Below are positions 17,670-26,720 of a DNA stretch of 64,000 nucleotides, in pieces (position 1 is the stretch's first letter; each line of letters starts with the position of its first letter). The DNA comes from Odoribacter sp. GTDB taxonomy: Bacteria > Bacteroidota > Bacteroidia > Bacteroidales > Prolixibacteraceae. The notes under the pieces were generated by a model. It ran no database searches. It was given only the letters and a program-made list of their open reading frames with translations, and was not told the DNA's origin. The stretch spans positions 1 to 64,000 of the forward strand of contig PNOH01000012.1 in NCBI GenBank assembly GCA_013824715.1, in the 5' to 3' direction. Made by a program: the position numbers and the translations under genes.

Positions 17670-18490
17670 AAAAATTAATTACACGAACGGTTACCGGAAT
17701 CGTTATGGTATTAGTCATGCTGACTGCGATCATAGCCAGCCCCTACAGTTATGCCCTTCTGTTCCTGATCATTTTAATTGGTGGAATTGCAGAGTTTAAC
17801 AAACTATTTAAGCTATCAGAAGTTAAGCCTAATCAGGTTTTAAGCTACTTCATCGCTGTAATTTTATTTATTTTGTCTTTCCTGATTGCTCATGGAATTT
17901 TAGAATTCACCTTCCTGTTTGGACTATTTCCCCTATTGCTTCTGATTATAGCAGCAGAGCTTTACCGGAAGAAAGAAAAACCTGTTGAAAACATCGCTGT
18001 AACCATTTTTAGCGCCGTTTATATTGCCATTCCATTATCACTCTTAAACTTTTTGGTTTTTCCTGAAATTATATCCGAAAATAGTTATTCTCCAAAACTT
18101 TTAATCGCCCTTTTCTCACTAATCTGGATTTACGACTCAGGAGCCTATCTATTTGGCGTTTCAATCGGAAAACATCGCCTTTTTGAACGCATATCGCCAA
18201 AAAAATCGTGGGAGGGCGTAATTGGCGGCACATTAACTGCTATTGTAGCTGCCTGGTTCATTTCCGGCTTTATTCCTGAAATAAAAACGGTTCATTGGAT
18301 TGCCATCAGTATTTTAACTGTTATTTCTTCAACCTTTGGCGATTTAACCGAATCAATGTTCAAACGATATTTTGGCATTAAAGACAGCGGAAATATCTTG
18401 CCCGGACATGGCGGCATACTTGACCGTTTCGATTCATTATTTTTTGCCGCACCCTTGGCAGTGATGTACCTGAAACTGTTTGTTGAATAG
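17666..18490 (+). CDS. cdsA: Phosphatidate cytidylyltransferase
   Basis: CdsA makes CDP-diacylglycerol from phosphatidic acid and CTP, the precursor of all phospholipids. The 274-aa polytopic membrane protein ends with the CDS signature SMFKRYFGIKDSGNILPGHGGILDRFDS (residues about 229-256), matching the PROSITE-type S-x2-KR-x4-KD...GHGG...DR-D pattern. WIYDSGAYLFG and SPKKSWEGVIGG are also as expected. It sits upstream of psd and pssA, which use its product to make phosphatidylethanolamine. Confidence 0.95.
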   Translation: MKKLITRTVTGIVMVLVMLTAIIASPYSYALLFLIILIGGIAEFNKLFKLSEVKPNQVLSYFIAVILFILSFLIAHGILEFTFLFGLFPLLLLIIAAELYRKKEKPVENIAVTIFSAVYIAIPLSLLNFLVFPEIISENSYSPKLLIALFSLIWIYDSGAYLFGVSIGKHRLFERISPKKSWEGVIGGTLTAIVAAWFISGFIPEIKTVHWIAISILTVISSTFGDLTESMFKRYFGIKDSGNILPGHGGILDRFDSLFFAAPLAVMYLKLFVE

Positions 18491-18589
18491 GTACGCTGTA
18501 CGCACTTTTCTGACTTGTCTAAACTCACTCGCTTGTACATATTTATTCACTTAAATTGCAGGTTTCTGGCAAAAAGCTTATTTATTTGC

Positions 18590-18597
18590 TATTTTTG
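18590..18597 (+). promoter_or_regulatory. Putative -7 box of psd-pssA
   Basis: TATTTTTG fits TAnnTTTG exactly and lies 20 nt before the psd ATG, in the 127-nt gap after cdsA. It suggests that psd-pssA can be transcribed separately from the ftsH operon. Confidence 0.5.
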
Positions 18598-18617
18598 AGA
18601 CCAAAATCTTAGACTTC

Positions 18618-19274
18618 ATGATAAAATTTCATAAAGCCGGCACTACAACTATCTATTATGCAACTGCAATATTTGCGGGCCTCATTTTAATTTCGTGGTT
18701 TTTCATTACCGATCATTACATCAAATTTGGAATTTTGGGCGCTTATACATTGATATATTACCTGATTATTCAATTTTTCAGGTGCCCGCAACGTACTGTC
18801 AGCCTTAACGAAACTTCAGTATTATCTCCTGCCGACGGAAAAATTTGTGTGATTAAAGAAACATTTGAAAACGAGTATTTGAAGACCGATTGCCTGCAGG
18901 TTTCCATATTTATGTCGCCCACCAATGTACACATCAACTGGATACCAATTCCTGGAGTGATTACCTACATGAAACACAAGGATGGTGAGTTTTATGCCGC
19001 TTTTAAAGATAAATCGGCTGAAGAAAATGAACGCACCACCACTGCTGTCAAATTAGAAGACGGGCGCGAAATAGTGATGTGTCAGGTAGCAGGGGCAATG
19101 GCCCGCCGCATCATCAACTATGTTGAAGTGGGCGATAAAGTTGACCAAACCACTGAATTAGGTTTTATCCGTTTCGGCTCGCGGGTTGACCTCTATTTGC
19201 CGCTCGACACCAAACTTCTGGTAAAATTAAACGACAAAGTTAAAGGAACACAAACCATTATTGGCGAAATTTAA
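18618..19274 (+). CDS. psd: Phosphatidylserine decarboxylase proenzyme
   Basis: Psd converts phosphatidylserine to phosphatidylethanolamine. The 218-aa length and the two N-terminal membrane segments fit the short bacterial (PSD-A) class. The self-cleavage site that creates the pyruvoyl group is in LGFIRFGSRVDLYLP (Gly-Ser, about residues 186-187). Earlier motifs include LSPADGKI and SPTNVHINWIPIPG. It is 2 nt before pssA, so the two are co-transcribed. Confidence 0.95.
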   Translation: MIKFHKAGTTTIYYATAIFAGLILISWFFITDHYIKFGILGAYTLIYYLIIQFFRCPQRTVSLNETSVLSPADGKICVIKETFENEYLKTDCLQVSIFMSPTNVHINWIPIPGVITYMKHKDGEFYAAFKDKSAEENERTTTAVKLEDGREIVMCQVAGAMARRIINYVEVGDKVDQTTELGFIRFGSRVDLYLPLDTKLLVKLNDKVKGTQTIIGEI

Positions 19275-19276
19275 TC

Positions 19277-20029
19277 ATGAACCGTATCATTCAACTGTTT
19301 TTCTGGGTACCGAATACGATTACCGCCCTGAACCTTGTGTGTGGCAGTCTGTCGGTTTTTTTTGCCATTGATGGCCAGCTTGGCCTTGCTGCGGTTTTCA
19401 TTTTTGCAGCAGCCATTTTCGATTTTCTTGATGGTTTTTCTGCCCGTTTACTGAAAGCATATTCATCAATAGGCAAAGAACTCGATTCGCTGGCCGATAC
19501 TGTTTCATTCGGACTTGCTCCCGCCGCAATCGTTTTCACCATGCTCGAACTGACCCTTTTTGGAAAAAACCAGCATATTCAGGATATTGAAGCAAATTTA
19601 AGCCAATGGATATTTCTTTTATCAAGTCTTGTTATACCAATTGCCGGGGCTTTCAGGTTGGCGAAATTTAATACCGACGACCGGCAAAGCGATCAATTCC
19701 TGGGAATGCCGATACCGGCCAACGCGATTTTCTTCGCATCACTTGCTTTAGTTCTTGTCTTAGGCGACCGAACTATAATTGAACCGATAATTCTGAATAA
19801 ATATACACTTCTTGCATCCATATTCAGTTGCTCATTCCTGATGGTTTCCGAGTTGCCCATGTTCAACCTGAAATTCAAAAACCTGAAACTGAAAGAAAAC
19901 GGTCTTCGCTATCTCTTTATAGCAATCACCATTCTGATGTTAATTTTACTTCAGGTCTATGCTCTGCCACTCATTATTATCTGGTATGTTTTGCTCTCCG
20001 GAATAAGTTATCTGGCAGGAAGTAAATAA
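19277..20029 (+). CDS. pssA: CDP-diacylglycerol--serine O-phosphatidyltransferase
   Basis: PssA makes phosphatidylserine from CDP-diacylglycerol and serine. The 250-aa polytopic membrane protein carries the CDP-alcohol phosphotransferase motif DFLDGFSARLLKAYSSIGKELDSLAD (about residues 50-75), which contains DG-x2-AR-x8-G-x3-D-x3-D. With cdsA and psd it completes the route to phosphatidylethanolamine. Confidence 0.95.
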   Translation: MNRIIQLFFWVPNTITALNLVCGSLSVFFAIDGQLGLAAVFIFAAAIFDFLDGFSARLLKAYSSIGKELDSLADTVSFGLAPAAIVFTMLELTLFGKNQHIQDIEANLSQWIFLLSSLVIPIAGAFRLAKFNTDDRQSDQFLGMPIPANAIFFASLALVLVLGDRTIIEPIILNKYTLLASIFSCSFLMVSELPMFNLKFKNLKLKENGLRYLFIAITILMLILLQVYALPLIIIWYVLLSGISYLAGSK

Positions 20030-20051
20030 GCCAGTTTAAACGATGAATAGA

Positions 20052-20080
20052 AAGCGCCTTAGAAACAAGGCACTTTTTTT
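20052..20080 (+). terminator. Terminator after pssA
   Basis: GCGCCTT and AAGGCAC pair around a 6-nt loop with one mismatch, followed by TTTTTTT. AAGGCAC also pairs with GTGCCTT beyond the T-run. It isolates the lipid genes from the CRISPR-Cas locus. Confidence 0.75.
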
Positions 20081-20144
20081 GTGCCTTTAGCAGCGACCTT
20101 GAATAATTAAATTTCTCATTTGCTTGAACTTGACAGCAATAATA

Positions 20145-20178
20145 TTTTGGGAAATAAAAAATAATTATTGTAAATTTA
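20145..20178 (+). promoter_or_regulatory. Possible cas9 operon promoter
   Basis: TTTTG (20145-20149) and TAAATTTA (20171-20178) are spaced 21 nt apart, close to the Bacteroidota -33/-7 arrangement, though the last base of the -7 box differs. If used, the cas9 mRNA would have a leader of about 170 nt running across the tracrRNA in antisense. No better box was seen nearer to the cas9 ATG. Confidence 0.35.
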
Positions 20179-20239
20179 GAAAAGGAAAAGCGACGAGTAA
20201 AAGGTTGCTTTAAATGTTGTTGTAATTACAAAATCAAAT

Positions 20240-20316
20240 AAAAACCCCACGGAGTACGCGAGGTCAAGAAATCTCTTCGGCTTATAGCCTTATTGTGATA
20301 AGTCTTTCAAATTGTA
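20240..20316 (-). ncRNA. tracrRNA of the type II-C CRISPR-Cas system
   Basis: Read on the minus strand, this stretch begins with an anti-repeat: TACAATTTGAAAG (13 nt) and, after a 4-nt bulge, ATCACAA (7 nt). Both are perfectly complementary to the CRISPR repeat read as GTTGTGATTTGCTTTCAAAT and onward. Next comes a small hairpin GGCT-ATA-AGCC (the nexus position), then AAGA-GATT-TCTT, and a terminator stem CCTCGCG / CCGTGGGG with two wobble pairs, followed by TTTTT. An exact TATATTTG promoter box lies just upstream. The arrangement equals a normal crRNA:tracrRNA duplex and fixes the array as transcribed on the minus strand. The ends are approximate. Confidence 0.88.
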
Positions 20317-20319
20317 GTA

Positions 20320-20327
20320 CAAATATA
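20320..20327 (-). promoter_or_regulatory. -7 box of the tracrRNA
   Basis: TATATTTG on the minus strand is an exact TAnnTTTG match directly before the anti-repeat. Transcription would start near 20315. No clear -33 box was found. Confidence 0.65.
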
Positions 20328-20351
20328 CAATAAAACTTAAAATAAAAAACC

Positions 20352-23300
20352 ATGTCAGAAACATTAGGGATCGATTTAGGAACAAATTCTATTGGATTAA
20401 CAAAGCGCAATAGTGAATTAGGAAATAATATTGTTGATCAACTGGAGTATTTTAGTTCAATAATTTTCAATAAAGGGGTTGGCATAGGAAAATCAGGGGA
20501 ATTCTCTTATGCAGCAGAACGTACAAAAAATCGGTCAACCCGAAGATTATACCAAGCGCGTAAATACCGTATTTGGGAAACATTGGATGTTTTAATGAAG
20601 TATGGATTCTGTCCAATTACTGAAGGTGAATTAAATCAATGGCGAAAGTATGACAAAGCCAAAGGATTAAAACGTCAATATCCTATTGGAGCAATAAAAT
20701 TTGAACTATGGGTGCGACTAGATTTCAATGGTAATGGAGTTGTTGATTATTCGAGCCCTTACCAATTAAGAGCAGAACTGGCAACCAAGCAATTTGATTT
20801 CTCTAAGGAAACCGATAAATTCAAATTTGGAAGGGCACTATATCATATCGCCCAGCGACGAGGCTTCAAAAGCAGTAAAGGCGAAACGCTGAAAGAGCAG
20901 GAAAAAGAAGCAGAAGAAAAAAATTTAGCTCCAGATATTGAAATTCAAATTGATCTGAAAAAGTCTGAGGAAAAGAAATCAAAAGATTTAATTGCTTACC
21001 AGGAAGAAAACAAATTATCTACAGTCGGTTGTTGCTTTTACCAATTGGAAAAGGAAGGGGTTCGCATACGTGCAAGTAAATATCAGGCAGTGCGTTCACA
21101 ATACGAGAAGGAAATAGAATACATTTTTACTTTTCAAAACGAATTGCAAATTGATAGTGATTTCTACCGAGCAATTCATAAAGCGATCTTCTATAAAAGA
21201 CCTTTGCGGTCACAAAAAGGATTGGTCGGTAAATGTACATTAGAACCAACAAAAGAACGATGTCCTATCAGTCATCCCGATTTTGAAGAATTCAGAGGAT
21301 GGTCATTTATTAACAACATCAAATACAAAAAAAATCCATCTGATGATTGGAGTGAATTGACTAAAGATCAAAAACAGCAATTGTTCAATGATAAGTTTTT
21401 GAGAACCACGAGCAATTTCAAATTTGAAGAAATACGAAACTGGCTTGAGAAAAAGATGGGATTCTATCTTTTATACGATACAAAAACAATCAATTATAAA
21501 GATAAAACCAATGTTGCCGGATGTCCCATATCAGGCAGATTAAGAAATCTGTTAGGTGATGATTGGAGAAATTTCACTAAGCATACATCTAAATCGAGAT
21601 TAAACAAAAAGACCGGAGAGTTTCATCCAATATCTTATTCAATGGATGATATATGGCATGTGTGTTTTTCATTTGAAGATGAAGAACGAATTGTTGAGTT
21701 TGCAAAAAACGCATTACTGTTTAATGAAAAGGAAACTAAATCTCTGGTGAATCTGTGGGTTGCAATCCCTCAGGGATATTCCATGTTAAGTTTGAAGGCA
21801 ATCCGTAATATCAATAAATTTTTAAAAAAGGGATTGATTTATACCGATGCAGTTCTTCTTGCAAAATTACCGGAAATACTAGGTAATCAAATCTGGAAAG
21901 AAAAAGAGGAATTATTTTTAGATGAGATTGGGAAACTTACAGCACAGAATCGGGATGACAAAAGAATCATAAACGTTGTCAATAACTTAATTGCCAATTA
22001 CAAATCGCTGGAACTTGACGAACAGTTTGCATATAAAAATAACGACTATCGATTAGATGGTTCTGATTTTAAAGAGATAGAAAAATTTACTATTGAAAGT
22101 TATGGTGAAAAATCCTGGGAAAAACTACCGCAACCAGAAAAAGACAATCAATTATCTTTGGTTGCAGCAATATATCAACAGTACTTTTCCTCCTCTAAAC
22201 GAGACTTCTACCGATTACCTAAACTAGGTGATACAATAAAAAAATACCTATCAGACAACTATTCAGTTTTAAGCTGTCCAAGCAGTTTTATTGACAAGGA
22301 AACCAAATTACCATGTCAATGTTGTGCATGTAAAAAATTGAACTTATTATATCATCCTTCCCAGATTGAGTTCTATAAACCAGCCAAAGAGCAAACAATT
22401 GAGTGGAATGGCACAAATTTGTCATTGAAACTATTGGAATCACCAAAGATCGGGGCATTTAAAAACCCAATGGCAATTCGTACACTTCATGAAATGAGAA
22501 AGGCAATCAACCATCTACTAAAAGAAGGGATTATTACTGAAGATACCCGCATTGTTGTTGAAACAGCAAGAGATTTGAATGATGCGAATATGCGTTGGGC
22601 AATCGAAGCATATCAACGAGAACGAGAAAAAGAGAACAAAGAATTTGAGGCAGTAATTAGAGATTTATATAATAATACTGACAGGACAATTACCAATGAT
22701 GAAATTGACAAAGCCCGCATTTTGATAGATCAATATGAAATTTCGGAAAAAGGTGAGATTAAAATTGTAGAAGATCAGCAAAAATCGAAAAAGAAACTGA
22801 TTGAAAAGGCAGAAAAATATAGCAAAGATGTTACTAAATATCGCTTATGGCTAGAGCAAGGATGTCGATGTATTTATACAGGAAAAATAATCAACATTAC
22901 GGATCTCTTTTCCGATGGCAGAGTTGACTTTGAACATACCATTCCTCGTAGTATCTCTTTTGACAATTCTTTGGCAAACCTGACTGTTTGTGATGCGCAT
23001 TTTAATCGTAGTGTAAAAAAGAATCAAATTCCATCTCAACTTTCCAACTATGATGATATTTTGTTACGCATACAGCCATGGAAGGAGAAAGTAGAGAAGC
23101 TTAAAGACAATGTAGATTTCTGGCGAGCTAAAGCAAAAAAAGCTCAAGAAAAAACGATAAAGGATAATGCTATCCGTCAGCGCCATTTATGGCAAATGGA
23201 ATTAGATTATTGGCAGAATAAGGTAGATCGGTTTAAAATGGAAGAAGTTACAAGTGGTTTCAAAAATAGTCAATTGGTCGATACCCGCATCATTACTAAA

Positions 23301-24746
23301 TATGCGACTCATTATTTGAAATCAGTTTTCAACAATGTTGAAGTTCAGAAAGGTAGCGTTACTGCTAATTTTAGAAAAATGCTAGGTGTGCAAAGTATTG
23401 ACGAAAAGAAAAGTAGGGACAAACATTCCCATCATGCAATTGATGCGGCCGTTTTGACTTTAATTCCACCAGCAGCCAAACGTGACAAAATGTTAAAGCT
23501 CTTTTATGAAATTGATGAAAAAGAACTCTTTGAAAATGTCGATCAGTTAAAATATGAATTAGAAAAAGAACGTAAAAATTGTCAATTAGGCAATGTATCA
23601 GGCATTTCTCAATTCATTGAAGAGAATATTTTGATTAACCACATTGCAAAAGATCAAACGCTGACTCCAGCAAATCGCAAAGCACGAAAGCGAGGAAAAG
23701 AAATTTTTGTCAAAGATAAAAATGGGAATGAGGTAACTAAATGGATTACCGGAGATTGTATCCGAGGACAATTACACAAAGATTCATTGTTTGGGGGTAT
23801 TAAATATCCATTAAAAGATTCAAGTGGCATATTTCAAAAAAACGAAATGGGACAATTTCAATATCCAATAGATAAAGAAGGGTGTGAAGTTATTTCAATG
23901 GTTAAACGAGAATTAATTACAAGTTTTAAAGCTGAAAAAGATTTAGAAAAGATTATTGATCCGAATGTAAAGCTATCTATTGATAATACAATACAAAAAA
24001 GGAAAGAAGAAGGAAAATCCTTTGCTACCGCTATTGCTGAACCAATATGGATGCTTGATAATAAAGGAAAAGAAAAAAGAATAGATAGAAATGGGAAACA
24101 CTTAAGTCCTATTCGTCATGTGAGATGCAGAGTTGCAGCAGGGAAAGGCTTTTTTACAAAGGATAAAGCACTTGAAATAAAAAAGCAAACATACATCTCG
24201 GCTAAAAAATCGTTCCATTTAGATAACCGGGATTATAAACAAAGCTACTATGCCCAAAATGATGGAAACTATCTATGCTTATTATATGAAGGAATAAATA
24301 AAGGAAAGGTAGAGCGAAAATTTAAGCTCATTAATTACTTTGAAATAGCTCATCTGCAGATTTATAATACAAATCAACTTTGGAATGAACCATTCTATAA
24401 GGAAATTGAGGATAAGAAAAAGACCTTTTCTCTTTCAGCAATAATTAAGGTTGGAACACGAGTTTTGTTGTGGTCTAATGACCCATCTGAATTAGCTGAT
24501 TTAAGTAGTTCAGATTTATTAAAGAGACTATTTGTCGTTTATAAATATAATAGCGTTGGTATAGAATATATTTACATGCAAAATCATATTGAATCTAGGC
24601 CGGACAACGAATTAGATGCAGGTGATACGAGTTTTGACAATTTAAATTATCAACCTAGAGTAATGCTAACGGCAAATAAGTTCAATTGTCTAATCGAACA
24701 CCGAGATTTTATAATTACTCCAGTTGGCAAAATAGAATATCTTTAA
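20352..24746 (+). CDS. cas9: CRISPR-associated endonuclease Cas9, type II-C
   Basis: Cas9 is the crRNA:tracrRNA-guided DNA nuclease. The 1464-aa protein has RuvC-I TLGIDLGTNSIGL (Asp8), an arginine-rich bridge helix AAERTKNRSTRRLYQARKYR (about residues 56-75), RuvC-II RIVVETARDLN (Glu737), the HNH domain with VDFEHTIPRS (His862) and HFNRSVKKNQIP, and RuvC-III HSHHAIDAAVL (His1028, Asp1031). All catalytic residues are present, so it should be active. A cysteine cluster CPSS...CQCCACKK (about residues 652-675) looks like a zinc ribbon. No csn2 or cas4 gene is present, so the type is II-C; the length is at the large end of that group. The gene looks more AT-rich than the three genes after it. 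Confidence 0.96.
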   Translation: MSETLGIDLGTNSIGLTKRNSELGNNIVDQLEYFSSIIFNKGVGIGKSGEFSYAAERTKNRSTRRLYQARKYRIWETLDVLMKYGFCPITEGELNQWRKYDKAKGLKRQYPIGAIKFELWVRLDFNGNGVVDYSSPYQLRAELATKQFDFSKETDKFKFGRALYHIAQRRGFKSSKGETLKEQEKEAEEKNLAPDIEIQIDLKKSEEKKSKDLIAYQEENKLSTVGCCFYQLEKEGVRIRASKYQAVRSQYEKEIEYIFTFQNELQIDSDFYRAIHKAIFYKRPLRSQKGLVGKCTLEPTKERCPISHPDFEEFRGWSFINNIKYKKNPSDDWSELTKDQKQQLFNDKFLRTTSNFKFEEIRNWLEKKMGFYLLYDTKTINYKDKTNVAGCPISGRLRNLLGDDWRNFTKHTSKSRLNKKTGEFHPISYSMDDIWHVCFSFEDEERIVEFAKNALLFNEKETKSLVNLWVAIPQGYSMLSLKAIRNINKFLKKGLIYTDAVLLAKLPEILGNQIWKEKEELFLDEIGKLTAQNRDDKRIINVVNNLIANYKSLELDEQFAYKNNDYRLDGSDFKEIEKFTIESYGEKSWEKLPQPEKDNQLSLVAAIYQQYFSSSKRDFYRLPKLGDTIKKYLSDNYSVLSCPSSFIDKETKLPCQCCACKKLNLLYHPSQIEFYKPAKEQTIEWNGTNLSLKLLESPKIGAFKNPMAIRTLHEMRKAINHLLKEGIITEDTRIVVETARDLNDANMRWAIEAYQREREKENKEFEAVIRDLYNNTDRTITNDEIDKARILIDQYEISEKGEIKIVEDQQKSKKKLIEKAEKYSKDVTKYRLWLEQGCRCIYTGKIINITDLFSDGRVDFEHTIPRSISFDNSLANLTVCDAHFNRSVKKNQIPSQLSNYDDILLRIQPWKEKVEKLKDNVDFWRAKAKKAQEKTIKDNAIRQRHLWQMELDYWQNKVDRFKMEEVTSGFKNSQLVDTRIITKYATHYLKSVFNNVEVQKGSVTANFRKMLGVQSIDEKKSRDKHSHHAIDAAVLTLIPPAAKRDKMLKLFYEIDEKELFENVDQLKYELEKERKNCQLGNVSGISQFIEENILINHIAKDQTLTPANRKARKRGKEIFVKDKNGNEVTKWITGDCIRGQLHKDSLFGGIKYPLKDSSGIFQKNEMGQFQYPIDKEGCEVISMVKRELITSFKAEKDLEKIIDPNVKLSIDNTIQKRKEEGKSFATAIAEPIWMLDNKGKEKRIDRNGKHLSPIRHVRCRVAAGKGFFTKDKALEIKKQTYISAKKSFHLDNRDYKQSYYAQNDGNYLCLLYEGINKGKVERKFKLINYFEIAHLQIYNTNQLWNEPFYKEIEDKKKTFSLSAIIKVGTRVLLWSNDPSELADLSSSDLLKRLFVVYKYNSVGIEYIYMQNHIESRPDNELDAGDTSFDNLNYQPRVMLTANKFNCLIEHRDFIITPVGKIEYL

Positions 24747-24762
24747 TTTGTAAGTCAAAAAA

Positions 24763-25458
24763 ATGCAACCCCTTCAACCCGATACCAGCTACCATATTTT
24801 CAACCACGCCAACGGGTTCGAGAATATATTCAGGCACGAGGCCAATTACTATTTCTTTCTGGAGAAATACCGCAAATACATTGGCCCCATTGCCGAAACT
24901 TACGCCTGGTGCCTGATACCCAACCATTTTCATCTGGTTGTACGAATACGGAAACGGCCGATTTTAGTTAATATCTTTTCCAAAGTTTCCGGTACTGTAA
25001 AAGGCGTGAATAATATTAGAAACAAACACCATCGAACAAATGATATAAACTTTGGAAAAGGTATCGACGTAAATATCAGCGACAGCGAAATCGAAAAATA
25101 TTTATCGAAACAATTCGCAAACCTGTTTAGCTGTTATACCCAATCGTTCAACAAGGTTTATGGCCGGATGGGGTCGTTGTTCATCAAAAATTTCAGGCGA
25201 GAACCAATTTCCGATAAAACCCACTTCCTGAATACTGTTGTTTACACCCACCGAAATCCCATCCATCACGGTTTTTGCAAGCAATACGCCGAATGGGCAT
25301 ATAGTTCGTACAATGAGATTATGAATAGGTCAAATGATGGCATTGAAACCGATAAACTGATCAAGATGGCCGGAGATGTCGAAGGCTTCATTAAAATTCA
25401 CCTTCGTTCGCTTGTGTCGCTCGATCCTGATAATTATCCTGACATACCTAACCCATGA
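24763..25458 (+). CDS. REP-associated tyrosine transposase (Y1_Tnp, RAYT)-like protein in the cas operon
   Basis: This 231-aa protein belongs to the IS200-like HUH superfamily. The HUH motif is NHFHLVV (His55, His57), with the usual WCLIPNHFHLV context. The catalytic tyrosine should be Tyr125 in SCYTQSFNKVYGRMGSLF, followed by the C-terminal block YTHRNPIHHGF...AYSSYNE. All core residues are kept, so it may still cut single-stranded DNA. It lies 16 nt after cas9 and its stop overlaps the cas1 start as ATGA, meaning co-transcription and likely translational coupling. RAYTs normally stand alone near REP palindromes; a role here in spacer acquisition or in moving the cassette is inference. Confidence 0.88.
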   Translation: MQPLQPDTSYHIFNHANGFENIFRHEANYYFFLEKYRKYIGPIAETYAWCLIPNHFHLVVRIRKRPILVNIFSKVSGTVKGVNNIRNKHHRTNDINFGKGIDVNISDSEIEKYLSKQFANLFSCYTQSFNKVYGRMGSLFIKNFRREPISDKTHFLNTVVYTHRNPIHHGFCKQYAEWAYSSYNEIMNRSNDGIETDKLIKMAGDVEGFIKIHLRSLVSLDPDNYPDIPNP

Positions 25459-26357
25459 TTAAACGAACCCTTTATTTTGGAAATCCGGCTTATCTGCATA
25501 AAAAAGATCAGCAACTAAAAATTACCGACACCGAAACTCAGGCCGAAAAGGCATCGATTCCGCTCGAAGATATTGCCTTCATGATACTCGATCATCCGCA
25601 AATTACAATCACCCATGCTCTAATGGCTGATCTTACCGACCGGAATGTGGCGCTCATCAGTTGCGACTCCAAACATTTACCATCTGGACTAATGCTTCCG
25701 TTGGATGGAAACCATGTTCAAACCGAACGTTTTCGCATCCAGATTGCAGCTTCAGAACCTTTATTAAAAAACCTTTGGGCGCAAACCATCAAAGCCAAAA
25801 TTGAGAATCAGGCCGAGATGCTAAGCCGTGCAGGTATCGAAAGCAAACAACTGCTTGCTTTAGTTCCGCAAATCAAATCGGGCGATCCCGACAATACCGA
25901 AGGGCGTGCGGCAGCGGTTTACTGGAAACTGGTGTATGGCGAACATGGGTTTACCCGCGACCGATATGGCATGGAGCCCAATGCGCATTTAAACTATTGT
26001 TACGCGGTGTTACGTGCAATTGTAGCACGGGCTTTAGTTAGCAGCGGCATGTTGCCCACGTTGGGAATCCATCACCGGAATAAATACAATGCCTATTGCC
26101 TGGCCGACGATGTGATGGAACCATACCGGCCTTTTTGCGATGAATTGGTTTATGAAATATTCAAATCAGGAAATATAGAATCGGAGGCCATTACCCGTGA
26201 CCAAAAAGCCAAACTGTTGAGCATTGCCACCTGCGATGTGCTGATTGATGGTAAGAAAAGCCCGTTAATGGTTGCCCTTAGCCGGACAACCAACTCGTTG
26301 TTTGAATGTTTTGAAGGAACCCGGCGTAAAATTGTTTATCCGGAATTCTGCAATTAA
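25455..26357 (+). CDS. cas1: CRISPR-associated endonuclease Cas1 (type II)
   Basis: Cas1 forms the integrase complex with Cas2 that inserts new spacers. The 300-aa protein has the conserved glutamate in [17 protein letters not shown] (Glu149), the histidine in [12 protein letters not shown] (about residue 206) and the acidic pair in [15 protein letters not shown] (about residues 218-219). The N-terminal beta-sheet domain starts [13 protein letters not shown], as in type II Cas1. The start codon overlaps the stop of the RAYT-like gene; cas2 follows after 11 nt. Confidence 0.95.
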   Translation: MIKRTLYFGNPAYLHKKDQQLKITDTETQAEKASIPLEDIAFMILDHPQITITHALMADLTDRNVALISCDSKHLPSGLMLPLDGNHVQTERFRIQIAASEPLLKNLWAQTIKAKIENQAEMLSRAGIESKQLLALVPQIKSGDPDNTEGRAAAVYWKLVYGEHGFTRDRYGMEPNAHLNYCYAVLRAIVARALVSSGMLPTLGIHHRNKYNAYCLADDVMEPYRPFCDELVYEIFKSGNIESEAITRDQKAKLLSIATCDVLIDGKKSPLMVALSRTTNSLFECFEGTRRKIVYPEFCN

Positions 26358-26368
26358 AAATAAATCAG

Positions 26369-26707
26369 ATGTCGTTCGATGCGTTAAACCAATATCGCTG
26401 TATGTGGGTCCTGGTTTTCTTTGATATTCCGGTCGAAACCAAAAAACAGCAAAAAGCTGCAGCCCGGTTTCGGAAAGATCTGCTCAAAGATGGGTTTACC
26501 ATGTTTCAGTTCTCGATATACATGCGTAACTCTCCAAGCCGTGAAAACGCCGATGTTCACACCCAGCGCGTAAAAAATATGCTCCCCGAATACGGGCACA
26601 TCGGTATCCTGAAAATTACCGACAAACAATTTGGCATGATGGAATTGTTTTTCAGCAAACGGACGATCGAAAAACCCGGAATAGCACAACAGTTGGAACT
26701 GTTTTAG
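26369..26707 (+). CDS. cas2: CRISPR-associated endoribonuclease Cas2
   Basis: Cas2 is the dimeric ferredoxin-fold partner of Cas1 in spacer integration. The 112-aa protein has the family start [19 protein letters not shown] with the conserved Asp, then [19 protein letters not shown] and the C-terminal strand [15 protein letters not shown]. It is the last gene of the cas operon and is followed by a long inverted repeat. Confidence 0.94.
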   Translation: MSFDALNQYRCMWVLVFFDIPVETKKQQKAAARFRKDLLKDGFTMFQFSIYMRNSPSRENADVHTQRVKNMLPEYGHIGILKITDKQFGMMELFFSKRTIEKPGIAQQLELF

Positions 26708-26720
26708 GATAACAAAATCA

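Noticed and set aside
20100-20351. A small protein gene upstream of cas9
   Set aside because: No open frame of useful length; the stretch is explained by the tracrRNA and its terminator.
24763-25458. Complete IS200/IS605 insertion sequence
   Set aside because: Only the Y1_Tnp-type gene is seen; no tnpB, no element ends or target pattern, and tight junctions with cas9 and cas1 leave no room for them.
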